Assembly: GCA_963714255.1 (NCBI GenBank)
Contig: CAVQNU010000021.1
Coordinates: 62,001-126,000, forward strand
Direction: 5' to 3'
From: Rhodovastum sp963714255
Lineage (GTDB): Bacteria; Pseudomonadota; Alphaproteobacteria; Acetobacterales; Acetobacteraceae
DNA length: 64,000 nt
How positions within the stretch are numbered: position 1 is the first letter of the stretch; each line of letters opens with the position of its first letter. Shown piece after piece: positions 56,031 through 64,000 of the stretch. A program made the translations under genes and the position numbers. The notes under the pieces were generated by a model. It was not told where the DNA came from, did no database searches, and worked only from the letters and a program-made list of their open reading frames with translations.

Positions 56031-56096
56031 GGAAGCAAGGCCAGGGCTCTGCCCTGGACCCGCCAAGGGGCAGTGGCCCCTTGGAACCCGCCACTT
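56031..56096. repeat. Palindromic element, single-arm copy
   Basis: One arm of the family element directly after the pyrG stop: GGAAGCAAGGCCAGGGC with the TCT-loop hairpin and CCAAGGGGCAGTGGCCCCTTGG. No mirrored arm follows. It lies between two convergent genes and may serve as a two-sided terminator. Confidence 0.85.
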
Positions 56097-56109
56097 TAAC
56101 GCTGCGCGG

Positions 56110-56849
56110 TCAGTGATGGCCGCCGCCCCCGCCCCAGCCGCCCCCGGCCCGCCGCCGCCATGCCAGCCGCCACCGCCATGCCAGCCGCCACCGCCGTAGC
56201 CGCCATGCCAGCCACCGCCGTAGCCCCAGCCGCCGCGCCAGCCGCCGGGATAGCCGCCATACCACCCGCCGCCATAGCCGCCGACAACCACACCGTACCC
56301 GCCGCCATAATAATAATCCGGATAGCCGTAGGCGTAGGGCGCGGCATACGCCGTCAATGGCGCGCCATAGCCATAAGCCGGGGCACCATAGACCGACGGC
56401 GCATAGCCGGGCTGCTGCACCGTGTAGCCGGACGCCACCATGCATTGCGAATAAGCGACATCATAACGCCATTGCAGCGACGCGCCGGAGGCGTAAGCGT
56501 TGTTCGCCCCCGCGGCACTGCCGAGCAACAGACCCGTCGCGCCGCCGATCGCCGCCCCGGCACCGACCGCCCCGCCCACCGAGCCCAACGCCGCCCCGGC
56601 CGCCGCCCCCAGCGCCGTTCCCACCACGGCGCTGCCGACCGCGCTCTGGGTCGCCGCATTGGCCGGACTCGCATTGCCAGTCTGCGCCGATGCGAAGTAA
56701 CGGCAATTGGCGTCCACGCCCTGGAAGCGGGAAAAGTCCTCGCCCGGCTTGGGCATGGCCACGACGCTTGGACCGGCCGGCGGCGCAACGACACAGGCCG
56801 CCAGCGCCAACGGGGCGATCATGGCGACGATTTGCACGGAGCGGGTCAT
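56110..56849 (-). CDS. Glycine-zipper, Gly/Tyr/Trp-rich lipoprotein, C-terminal frameshift likely
   Basis: Outer-membrane-type lipoprotein of about 245 aa. Signal peptide with lipobox LAAC, lipidated Cys at 19. A glycine-zipper segment (about 78-110: GTALGAAAGAALGSVGGAVG) may span or insert in the membrane. The C-terminal half is made of Gly/Tyr then Gly-Gly-Trp-His repeats. As read, the frame runs past the natural end through a repeat into pyrG antisense (to 55854). One missing G at 56141-56145 would restore an ending GGGWGGGGGHH and the TGA at 56110. Function is unknown. Confidence 0.75.
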
Positions 56850-56981
56850 GGCGGCAGATCCTTTTCCACCCGTAAACCGGGCCTCAGGCGAGATACCATG
56901 TTCGACCGGGCGGCGGAATCGGCAAGCCCGAAGCCAGGGTCAATTCGCCGGTCCGAACCTCATTGGCGGCATGGGGCGGTC

Positions 56982-57024
56982 AGGCGAAGGAAGGCCAGGG
57001 CAGAGCCCTGGCCTTCCTTCGCCT
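56982..57024. repeat. Palindromic element, minimal hairpin at the aarF stop
   Basis: Left arm AGGCGAAGGAAGGCCAGGGC, centre AGA, and exact mirror GCCCTGGCCTTCCTTCGCCT. The right end touches the TGA stop of aarF (57024-57026, minus strand). It is the same reduced form as the hairpin at 26026, but with different, mirrored outer bases. Confidence 0.88.
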
Positions 57025-58388
57025 CACCCGCCCTCCACCACCCGCGGCACGCCCGCCCGCGCCAGCGCATCCGCCTGCCGCGCCGCCAGCACCTGCTCGT
57101 CGAAATCGGCGATCAGCCCATGGAACAGCCGGCTCCAGTTCAGCTCGGCCTTCAGTCGCAGGAACACACTGCCCAGTCCGATCGCGCTGCGGTCCATCAG
57201 CAGGAACTGCCGCGGCGGGGTAACGCCGCCGGTCCGTTTCAGCCCTTCGTGCACCCGGGCCGCAACCGCGCGGCCATAGGTGGGATCGTCGGTCGACTGG
57301 ATGCGCCGCACCCGGTCGTCCAGCAGCGGCTCATACAAAAAGCGCGCCCATTCGTTCAGCACGTCCATCTGCGCACGGGAAAGGTCAGCGAAGCCCCAGA
57401 TGGCGTAGGCGTGATGCGCCTTGTCCATGTCGTCGTCGCGCACCGCCTCGAACAACTGAATGACGCCGGTGACGAACTGGGCGCCGAACACCCTTATGGC
57501 GCCGTAATCCAGCAGGTTCACCGTGCCGTCCGGCCGCACCTGGTAGTTGCCCATGTGCGGGTCGCCGTGAATGATGCCGTAGCGGTACAGCGGCACATAC
57601 CAGGCCCGGAACAGTGCTTCGGCGATGCGGTTGCGCTCGTCCTGCGACGGGTTCTCCTCGATGCGGCGCAGCAGCGGCCTTCCCTGCAGCCAGGACATGG
57701 TGAGCAGCCGGCGGGTGCAGTAGCCGTCGACCGGCTCGGGCACGTGCACCATGGGCTGATCGGCCAGCATGAGCCGGTACAGCCGCATCTGCGACGCCTC
57801 GCGCAGGTAGTCGACCTCCTCGCGCAGCCGGTCGGCCAGTTCCTTCAGGATCTCGTCCTGGCGGATGGTGCCGTCCATGCGGTGATACAGCCCCATGGCG
57901 AGCTTGACCTGCCGCAGATCGGCCTCGATCGTGCTCGGCATGTCGGGATACTGTAGCTTGCAGGCGACCTCGGCACCGCTTTTCAGCCGCGCCCGGTGCA
58001 CCTGGCCGAGCGAGGCCGCCGCCGCCGCTTCCTGCCCGAAGGCGGCGAATTTCGACTGCCAGTCCGGCCCCAGCTCGCCCTGCATACGCCGGCGCACGAA
58101 GGCCCAGCCCATCGGCGGCGCGTTCGCCTGCAACTGCGACAATTCGGCGGCGTATTCGGCCGGCAGCGCGTCGGGCACGGTGGAGAGGAACTGCGCCACT
58201 TTCATCAGCGGGCCCTTCAGCCCGCCCAGGATCACCTTAAGATCCTCGGCGTGCGCCGAGCGATCTGTTCTGACCCCGAAGGCACGCGCGCCAACCATGC
58301 GCGCGGCGATGCCGCCGACCGCGCCGGAGGTGCGCACCATGCGCCGCACCTCGCCGAACAGGGTGGCGCGGTCTTCCATGGCGGCCAT
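57024..58388 (-). CDS. ABC1/AarF (UbiB/COQ8-like) atypical kinase
   Basis: Protein-kinase-like ATPase of 454 aa linked to ubiquinone synthesis in relatives. The KxGQ-type motif appears as MKVAQFLSTVPDALP, with Ala in place of Gly. AAAASLGQVHRARL, GDPHMGNYQ (metal and catalytic loop) and LLDYGAIRVF are conserved. No membrane helix is evident. The ATG shares one base with the pepF stop (TGATG), giving a coupled pair. Confidence 0.9.
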   Translation of the reverse strand: MAAMEDRATLFGEVRRMVRTSGAVGGIAARMVGARAFGVRTDRSAHAEDLKVILGGLKGPLMKVAQFLSTVPDALPAEYAAELSQLQANAPPMGWAFVRRRMQGELGPDWQSKFAAFGQEAAAAASLGQVHRARLKSGAEVACKLQYPDMPSTIEADLRQVKLAMGLYHRMDGTIRQDEILKELADRLREEVDYLREASQMRLYRLMLADQPMVHVPEPVDGYCTRRLLTMSWLQGRPLLRRIEENPSQDERNRIAEALFRAWYVPLYRYGIIHGDPHMGNYQVRPDGTVNLLDYGAIRVFGAQFVTGVIQLFEAVRDDDMDKAHHAYAIWGFADLSRAQMDVLNEWARFLYEPLLDDRVRRIQSTDDPTYGRAVAARVHEGLKRTGGVTPPRQFLLMDRSAIGLGSVFLRLKAELNWSRLFHGLIADFDEQVLAARQADALARAGVPRVVEGG

Positions 58389-60193
58389 CAGGCCGCCGCC
58401 TCGAGTTCGTCGATATAGCCCGCGATCACATCGAGGCCGCGCCGCCAGAAGCGCGGGTCGGAGGCGTCGAGGCCGAACGGCGCCAGCAGCTCGCGATGCC
58501 GGAGGGTGCCGCCGGCGCGCAGCATGGCGAGGTATTTGGCCTGGAAGTCCGGATGGCCGGACTGGAATTCGCTGTACAGCGCGTTCACCAGGCAGTCGCC
58601 GAAGGCATAGGCGTAGACATAGAAGGGCGTGTGCACGAAATGCGGCACATAGGCCCAGAACACGCGGTATTCTGGGGTGAATTCGAAGGCCGGTCCCAGG
58701 CTTTCGCTCTGCACCTGCAGCCACAGTTCGCCGATCCGCTCGCCCAGCAGCTCTCCCGAGCGGCGCTCGTCGTGCAGCAGCGTTTCGAACCGGTAGAAGG
58801 CGGTCTGCCGCACCACCGTGTTGAGCATGTCCTCGACCTTGGAGGCGAGCATGATGCGGCGGCGGGCGGGGTCGGTTTCGGCGTCGAGCAGGGCGCGGAA
58901 CGTCAGCATTTCGCCGAACACGCTGGCGGTCTCGGCCAGCGTCAGCGGCGTGCCGGCCATCAGGTAGCCCTGACCGCCCGCCAGCACCTGGTGCACGCCA
59001 TGGCCCAGCTCATGCGCCAGCGTCATCACGTCGCGGGTGCGGCCGTGATAGTTCAGCAGCAGATAGGGATGCGCCGACGGCACGGTGGGATGGGCGAAGG
59101 CGCCGCCGGACTTGCCCGGGCGCAATGTGGCGTCGATCCAGGGCCGGTCGAAGAAGCGCCTGCCCACCGCCGCCAACTCGGGCGAGAAGGCGGCATACGC
59201 ATCGAGCACCCGCGCGCGCGCCTCCGGCCAGGAAATCGCCCGGTCGTCATCGCCGGGCAGCGGGGCGTTGCGGTCCCAGTGCTGCAGCTTCTCCAGGCCC
59301 AACCATTTCGCCTTGAGCGCGTAATAGCGGTGCGCCAGGCGCGGATAATCGTCGGTTACCGCGCTGACCAGCGCGTCCACCACCTCATCCTCGACCATGT
59401 TGGCGCGGTTGCGGTAGCTGCCGGGACGCGGATAGCGCCGCCAGTTGTCGATGATCTCCTTGTCCTTGGCGAGCGTGTTGGTGATCAGCGAGAACAGCCG
59501 CACATTGCGGCCGAACGCCTCGCCGATTGCCTGGCCGGCGGCCGCACGGGTGTCGCGGTCGCGGTCGGACAGCAGATTGAGCGCGCCGCTGACGGTGAGA
59601 TCCTCGCCGCGCAGCTTGATGCGCATGCCGGCGATCGTTTCGTCGAACAGCCGCGACCAGGCGGCCCGTCCGGTGACCTCTTTTTCGTGCAGCAGTTTTT
59701 CCAGCTCGTCGGACAGCTCGTGCGGGCGGAACACACGCAGGTCGCGCAGCCAGGGCCGCCAGCGCGCCAGCGCTGGATCGGCCAGTTTCGGCTCCAGCGC
59801 CGAGGGTTCCAGCCGGTTCAGCTCCAGGGTGAAGAACAGCAGCCGGGTGGAGATGGCGGTGACCCGCTCGCTGATGGTTTGGTAAAACTGGCCGATCGCC
59901 GGGTCGTTCGAATCGCCGCTGAACAGAAGCTGCGCGTACGACATCGCCCGGCCGAGAATTTCCTCGATGCGCTCGTAATCGGCGATCGCCGCCGCCAGGG
60001 CGGCCCCGGTGTGCGTGCCCAGCTGGCCGGCGTGCATGCCGGCGAAGGCGCTGGCGTCGGCCTCGGCGCCGTCGAGATCGCGGGCGAGTTCGGGACTGTC
60101 GGGCGAGGGGTACAGATCGCGCAGGTCCCAGCTCGGCAGCTCGGACGCCGCCGTCTCAGGGAGGGGCAGCGGGTCGGCGGTGGCGTCGGGCAT
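58388..60193 (-). CDS. pepF: Oligoendopeptidase F family M3 metallopeptidase
   Basis: Cytoplasmic zinc oligopeptidase of 601 aa. The zinc site HELGH is at 394-398 (LAHELGHGVHQ), with the third ligand in the ETASVFGEM segment downstream. The N-terminal oligopeptidase domain and the C-terminal M3 core are complete. It degrades short peptides. ATG 60193 is used since an upstream ATG at 60235 lacks a ribosome binding site. It is divergent from the acyl-CoA ligase gene, 121 bases away. Confidence 0.92.
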   Translation of the reverse strand: MPDATADPLPLPETAASELPSWDLRDLYPSPDSPELARDLDGAEADASAFAGMHAGQLGTHTGAALAAAIADYERIEEILGRAMSYAQLLFSGDSNDPAIGQFYQTISERVTAISTRLLFFTLELNRLEPSALEPKLADPALARWRPWLRDLRVFRPHELSDELEKLLHEKEVTGRAAWSRLFDETIAGMRIKLRGEDLTVSGALNLLSDRDRDTRAAAGQAIGEAFGRNVRLFSLITNTLAKDKEIIDNWRRYPRPGSYRNRANMVEDEVVDALVSAVTDDYPRLAHRYYALKAKWLGLEKLQHWDRNAPLPGDDDRAISWPEARARVLDAYAAFSPELAAVGRRFFDRPWIDATLRPGKSGGAFAHPTVPSAHPYLLLNYHGRTRDVMTLAHELGHGVHQVLAGGQGYLMAGTPLTLAETASVFGEMLTFRALLDAETDPARRRIMLASKVEDMLNTVVRQTAFYRFETLLHDERRSGELLGERIGELWLQVQSESLGPAFEFTPEYRVFWAYVPHFVHTPFYVYAYAFGDCLVNALYSEFQSGHPDFQAKYLAMLRAGGTLRHRELLAPFGLDASDPRFWRRGLDVIAGYIDELEAAA

Positions 60194-60314
60194 GCGGGGG
60201 TTTCGTCCTGTCCATCTGGTCGCGCGGACAGACATAAGTTATGCGGGTGAGACGTCAAAGGGCCGCGACGGCATCGTGCAACGCGCCGGGGCTTGTGCGG
60301 GCGGGAGTTTCGAG

Positions 60315-62078
60315 TTGGACAGCGATCAGCAAACACCCAATCTGCCTGGGCGGACCGGACGGTCCGGGCAGGGTCTGGCCGGGCGGCGTCTGCCGCACTG
60401 GCCCAATCTGCCGGCGATGATGTTCGACCGCGCCCGCACCTGGCCGGAGCGGCCGATGCTGCGCTTCTGGCGCAAGGGCGCCTGGCACGGCATCACCTGG
60501 GACAGTTTCGCCCGCCAGACGGCGAGTGCCGCGCGGACGTTGCGCGCGGCCGGCGTGGCGCCGGGCGACCGGGTGATGATCGTCTCGGAGAACCGGCCCG
60601 AATACCCGATCGTGGAAACCGCGCTGATGGCCATAAGGGCGGTGCCGGTGCCCGCCTACACCACCAACACGGTGGCCGATCACGCCCATATCCTGCGCGA
60701 TTCCGGCGCCCGCGTGGCGGTGGTGTCGACCGCCGCCCTGGCCGGGCGGGTGGCGCTGGCCGGTCCGCTCGACCTGCTGGTGACCATGGAGTCGTTTTCC
60801 TATCCGGGCCTGACCGTCGCCCCGTGGTCGGCGCTGATTGCCAACCAGCGCGACCCCGGCGATGTCGCGGCCGAGGCGGCGATGATCGCCCCCGACGCGC
60901 TGGCCTGCCTGATTTACACCTCCGGCACCGGCGGCGCGCCCAAGGGGGTGATGCTGCCGCACCGGGCGATCCTGGCGAACTGCCGCGGCGCCTATAACCT
61001 GCTGGCCAGGCTGCCGCCGCTGCCGCACGAGGTGTATCTGTCGTTCCTGCCGCTGTCGCACAGCTACGAGCACACCGCCGGCCAGTTCTTCCTGCTCGGC
61101 GCCGGCGCCGAAGTGGTCTATGCGCGCGGGGTGGAAACCCTCGCGGCCGACATGCTGACGGTGCGGCCGACCATCATGACCATGGTGCCGCGCGTGCTGG
61201 AAGTGATCCGCGGCCGCATCCTGCACCAGGTGGCGCGTGAGCGGGCCTGGCGGCGCTGGCTGTTCGACCGGGCGATTGCGGTGGGCCTTCGCCGGGCCTG
61301 CGGCCAGCGCCTGTCGTGGCTGTCCCGGCTGGAGGACCGGCTGCTGGAACGCCTGGTCCGCCGCCGCGTGCGCGCCCGTTTCGGCGGCCGGCTGCGCGCG
61401 GCGATTTCCGGCGGCGCGCGGCTGGAGCCCGAGGTGGGCCGTTTCTTCATCGGCCTGGGCGTGACGCTGCTGCAGGGCTATGGCCAGACCGAGGCCGGGC
61501 CGGTGATTTCGGCCAATGCGCCCGGCGCCACCCGGATCGAAACCGTCGGCCGCCCGCTCGACGGGGTCGAGCTGAGCATCGCCCCGGATGGCGAAATCCT
61601 GGTGCGCGGCGAGCTGGTGATGCTGGGCTACTGGGGCCGGCCGGACGAGACGGCAGCGGCGATCCGCGACGGCTGGCTGCACACCGGCGATATCGGCGAG
61701 CTGGATACCGATGGCTATCTGCGCATCACCGACCGCAAGAAGGATATGATCGTGCTGTCCGGCGGCGAGAACGTTTCGCCCGCCCGCATCGAAGGGCTGC
61801 TGATCGCCGAGCCCGAAATCATGCAGGCCGTGGTGCTGGGCGAGGGGCGGGCGGGCCTGACCGCGCTGGTGGTGCCGGCCGAGGGGTGCGACGACATGGC
61901 GGTGGCGACCGCGGTAAGCAACGTCAACAAGCGCCTGTCGGTCACCGAGCGCATCCGCCGGCACGCCATCGTGCCGCCGTTTACCATCGACAACGGCATG
62001 CTGACCGCCACCCAGAAGGTCCGCCGCCACATCGTGACCCGCGAGCATTCGGATTTGCTGGGGCGCATCGCGGCGTGA
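60315..62078 (+). CDS. Long-chain acyl-CoA synthetase (AMP-dependent ligase)
   Basis: ANL-superfamily enzyme of 587 aa that activates fatty acids to acyl-CoA. The phosphate loop YTSGTGGAPKGV is at 201-212. QGYGQTEAGPV follows near 384, then WLHTGDIGELDTDGYL and the hinge ITDRKKDMI. The family start (NLPAMMFDRARTWPERPML) requires a start upstream of the first ATG. A TTG at 60315 with a GGGAG site seven bases before is the best choice. Context does not reveal the substrate chain length. Confidence 0.9.
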   Translation: MDSDQQTPNLPGRTGRSGQGLAGRRLPHWPNLPAMMFDRARTWPERPMLRFWRKGAWHGITWDSFARQTASAARTLRAAGVAPGDRVMIVSENRPEYPIVETALMAIRAVPVPAYTTNTVADHAHILRDSGARVAVVSTAALAGRVALAGPLDLLVTMESFSYPGLTVAPWSALIANQRDPGDVAAEAAMIAPDALACLIYTSGTGGAPKGVMLPHRAILANCRGAYNLLARLPPLPHEVYLSFLPLSHSYEHTAGQFFLLGAGAEVVYARGVETLAADMLTVRPTIMTMVPRVLEVIRGRILHQVARERAWRRWLFDRAIAVGLRRACGQRLSWLSRLEDRLLERLVRRRVRARFGGRLRAAISGGARLEPEVGRFFIGLGVTLLQGYGQTEAGPVISANAPGATRIETVGRPLDGVELSIAPDGEILVRGELVMLGYWGRPDETAAAIRDGWLHTGDIGELDTDGYLRITDRKKDMIVLSGGENVSPARIEGLLIAEPEIMQAVVLGEGRAGLTALVVPAEGCDDMAVATAVSNVNKRLSVTERIRRHAIVPPFTIDNGMLTATQKVRRHIVTREHSDLLGRIAA

Positions 62079-62136
62079 CCAAGAACTTGCCCGCATGTCG
62101 GTGCGCGCAACGCAGATCGGTCTGGCGGAGCTTGGT

Positions 62137-62958
62137 CTACGAGGCGCGCATGGTGAAGCCGGCGCGTTGGATAGCCTGCAGCCGGGGACGCTGGATCGCC
62201 TGCAGGTAGCAGTCGAGGTATCTGTTGATGTCGAGGTGCAGCGACCACCCGAACCGCGGGTTGATTTCGAACAGCTTCGGCGCGCCGTCGACGATTTTGT
62301 AGTTCGCACAGCCGGTGCCGGTGTAGCCCAGCAGCCGGTTGATCCGCACCAGGCAGGGGTCGAGTTCGAGGTTGGGCATCAGGGTGATATCAGCGGGCGG
62401 CGCCCTGGTTCCCTTGACGACGAGCGCGTCCGGCATGCTGTAGCGGACATGCGTGGCGAACCGGGTCTGTCCGTTCACGGCGAGAAAATGCGCCGCCCAT
62501 TCGGTGCTGCCCGGGATCGCCTGCTGGCGGAAAAAGGATTCGCCGTTCATCCGCGCCACACAGGCGGCATCCTCCGCCTTGTCATGCACGATGAAGCTGT
62601 AATAACCGCCTTCATCCTCGGTTTTTTTGAAGATGTACGGCGTGCTGGCGCCCGCTTCATCCGGATACAGGGTCGGCACGACCTGGCCCAGGCCGGCCTC
62701 GATCAGGAACCGGTTGAGCGCAAGCTTGCTGTTGCACAGGTTGACCGTCTCCACGGCCGGCAGCAGGCAGCGATCGTTGCCGGCCGGGCGGCGCCGTAGC
62801 GCTTCGTAGTCCTCGAAGCCGAGCGGAACAACGCAATCGAAGTCGATGAAGTCAACGTCGTCAAATTTGTCGAACACAGCCCAGTACCGCGTCCGGTCGA
62901 GACGGGCAATGATGGGATCTTTCCAATCACCTCGGGGGCCGAAAAGAATGCGTTGCAC
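62137..62958 (-). CDS. ATP-grasp-like protein of unknown function
   Basis: A 273-aa protein that looks like an ATP-grasp carboxylate-amine ligase. A nucleotide-binding strand-loop is seen at TPYIFKKTEDEGGYYSFIV, and the metal-binding end is KLFEINPRFGWSLHLDINRY, matching the E-x-N-P-R pattern. The N-terminal third is not recognised. A GTG at 62958 has a GGGAGG site at 62963-62968 and is preferred over an ATG at 63012 lacking one. It is convergent with the ligase gene and stands alone in a less GC-rich stretch, so horizontal gain is possible. The peptide or sugar substrate is unknown. Confidence 0.65.
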   Translation of the reverse strand: MQRILFGPRGDWKDPIIARLDRTRYWAVFDKFDDVDFIDFDCVVPLGFEDYEALRRRPAGNDRCLLPAVETVNLCNSKLALNRFLIEAGLGQVVPTLYPDEAGASTPYIFKKTEDEGGYYSFIVHDKAEDAACVARMNGESFFRQQAIPGSTEWAAHFLAVNGQTRFATHVRYSMPDALVVKGTRAPPADITLMPNLELDPCLVRINRLLGYTGTGCANYKIVDGAPKLFEINPRFGWSLHLDINRYLDCYLQAIQRPRLQAIQRAGFTMRAS

Positions 62959-63282
62959 GAGACCTCCCTTTTCGAGACGAAACGGCCTTGCGACCTTTAC
63001 ATATCCATACACAGAGGAATTGCTATAGGAGCCACATCAACTGGACCCGCCGGCCCGAATGTCGGCGCGCATTTGCTCCGATCTTACCCGGCATTCGGCT
63101 CATGACGGGCTAGAATCAATAATTCTTAAGCTTACCGCTCCCGTAGATCGGGTGCCAATAGAATTCTGTATGCGCCGATACGATCGCCACGCGGGACGAT
63201 GCGGTTCAGATTGAGGTTAGGGGAGGGGTGTTAATAATCTGTGATTTATGAAGCTTGCTACGGATGGCCGCCTGGCCGAAGC
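62959..63282. other. Gene-free, relatively AT-rich stretch
   Basis: It contains the promoter side of the ATP-grasp-like gene (a TATAGCAAT-like box on the minus strand near 63019-63027) and then about 200 bases with clearly more A/T than the rest of the window (for example aatcaataattcttaagctt at 63114-63133). No RNA gene or good ORF was found. A 51-codon open frame at 63059-63214 lacks a ribosome binding site. Confidence 0.4.
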
Positions 63283-63323
63283 GCTGCCCCTGGACCCTGC
63301 CAAGGGCTTTGGCCTTGGAATCC
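63283..63323. repeat. Palindromic element, decayed remnant
   Basis: The sequence ctgcccctggaccctgccaa followed by gggctttggccttggaa resembles one arm of the family element with several substitutions. It abuts the stop codon of the ABC-F gene, the position preferred by other copies. Confidence 0.6.
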
Positions 63324-64000
63324 TTATGCTTCGGCGGCTTCCAGCGCTTCGGCCACTTCCAGCCATTCCGTTTCCGCGGCTTCCGTCTCGCGCCCAATCG
63401 CAGCAAGACGGGTCTGCGCGGCGGTGACCTCGGCAGCGCGGCCAGGCACATACAGGCCGGGATCGGCCAGCTTCGCCTCGATCTTCGCACGTTCCGTTGC
63501 CAGTTTGGCAATCCTGGCCTCGGCGTCGCGGGCACGCTTGCGCAAAGGCGCGGTGGCGGCACGCGCCTCGGCGCGCTCGCGACGATCCTCGCGCTTCGTG
63601 GGCGCGGCGTCGGCGCGCCCGGCCGGGCGCGCACGCTCGGCCAGCAGCGCGCGATACTCGTCGAGATCGCCCTCGAAAGGCTGCACCGTGCCGTCGGCCA
63701 CCAGCCAGAGCCGGTCGGCCACCAGCTCCACCAGATGCGGATCATGGGTGATCAGCAGCACTGCCCCCTCGAAATCGGCGAGCGCGCGCACCAGCGCCTC
63801 ACGGGCGTCGATGTCGAGGTGGTTGGTGGGCTCGTCGAGGATCAGCAACTGCGGGGCGTCGCGGGTGGCCAGCGCCAGCAGCAGCCGCGCCTTCTCGCCG
63901 CCGGAGAGGCTGCTGACGGCCGTGTTGGCGCGGTCGGCGTCGAGGCCGAAACGGGCGAGCTGGGCGCGCACCTGCGCGATCGCCGCGCGCGGCAGGGCAC
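63324..64000 (-). CDS. ABC-F family ATPase (Uup/EttA-like), partial
   Basis: C-terminal 225 residues of a soluble double-ATPase; the gene continues beyond the right edge. Visible are the second-domain signature SSLSGGEKARLLLAL, Walker B LLILDEPTNHLD and the switch LLITHDPHLVELV. A charged coiled-coil C-terminal domain rich in Ala, Arg and Glu (about the last 90 residues) ends the protein, as in Uup-type members. These proteins act on the ribosome or in DNA metabolism rather than in transport. Confidence 0.92.
   Translation of the reverse strand, partial: ALPRAAIAQVRAQLARFGLDADRANTAVSSLSGGEKARLLLALATRDAPQLLILDEPTNHLDIDAREALVRALADFEGAVLLITHDPHLVELVADRLWLVADGTVQPFEGDLDEYRALLAERARPAGRADAAPTKREDRRERAEARAATAPLRKRARDAEARIAKLATERAKIEAKLADPGLYVPGRAAEVTAAQTRLAAIGRETEAAETEWLEVAEALEAAEA

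Noticed and set aside
60009..60314. Extended start of the acyl-CoA ligase at 60009
   Set aside because: The extra 102 codons are antisense to pepF and carry no family residues. The TTG at 60315 has a better ribosome binding site.
63059..63214. A 51-codon ORF in the AT-richer gap before the ABC-F gene
   Set aside because: No ribosome binding site, unusual codon use and no family match.

Overview
The window is about 64 kb of very GC-rich DNA (G/C at most third codon positions) in which nearly every gene is a housekeeping gene in an order familiar from Alphaproteobacteria, most probably a member of the Acetobacteraceae/Rhodospirillales. The signs are nagZ-scpA-scpB-tatB-tatC-serS, rpmG next to pleD, rnr-topA-dprA-plsY-pyrC-pyrB, the lexA-moeA-moaC-trpC-trpD-trpG block, tpiA-secG-pyrG, an alphaproteobacterial SOS box (GTTC-N7-GTTC), and a short palindromic intergenic repeat family of the kind common in acetic-acid-bacteria relatives. 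No plasmid, phage, transposase, CRISPR, rRNA or tRNA gene was seen.

Layout. 1-6316: terminator, small ORF, then a + strand run of cell wall recycling (nagZ), an M50 protease, chromosome condensation (scpAB), Tat export (tatBC) and serS. 6545-10016: a structured leader and CPA2-type antiporter, then the divergent kamA/epmB and epmA pair for EF-P modification. 10206-14371: two paralogous small exported proteins with duplicated leaders, a chemoreceptor with a C-terminal PilZ domain, and a D-glutamate cyclase-like gene. 14660-19207: a complete branched-chain-amino-acid-type ABC importer. 19182-24371: a large FAD/Fe-S dehydrogenase, a serine-glyoxylate-type aminotransferase and a glutathione transferase. 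24419-37882: pleD, rpmG, a CtpA-like protease, rnr, topA, dprA, plsY, a His-rich membrane protein, pyrC-like and pyrB. 38135-51923: gltX, comEC, a tiny lipoprotein behind lexA, lexA, moeA, moaC, the trp genes and ppiD. 52038-64000: tpiA, nat, secG, pyrG, a Gly-rich lipoprotein, aarF, pepF, an acyl-CoA ligase, an orphan ATP-grasp-like gene and an ABC-F ATPase cut by the window edge.

The most unusual content lies between genes. About a dozen intergenic gaps are filled by members of one palindromic element family. Full copies are 200-260 bp near-perfect inverted repeats. In each copy the two arms carry the same copy-specific variants, and in several the mirror symmetry runs on into neighbouring gene sequence: into the scpB 3' coding end, and at 22029-22290 into the ribosome binding sites of both divergent genes. 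Shortened copies sit directly on stop codons, and a related repeat lies in frame inside livF.

Five genes show apparent single-base frameshifts (GST, plsY, moaC, ppiD, the Gly-rich lipoprotein). Four of these are in short G/C runs, and one affects the normally essential plsY, so consensus errors are a serious possibility. All calls come from reading the sequence and recalling families; no database search was possible.
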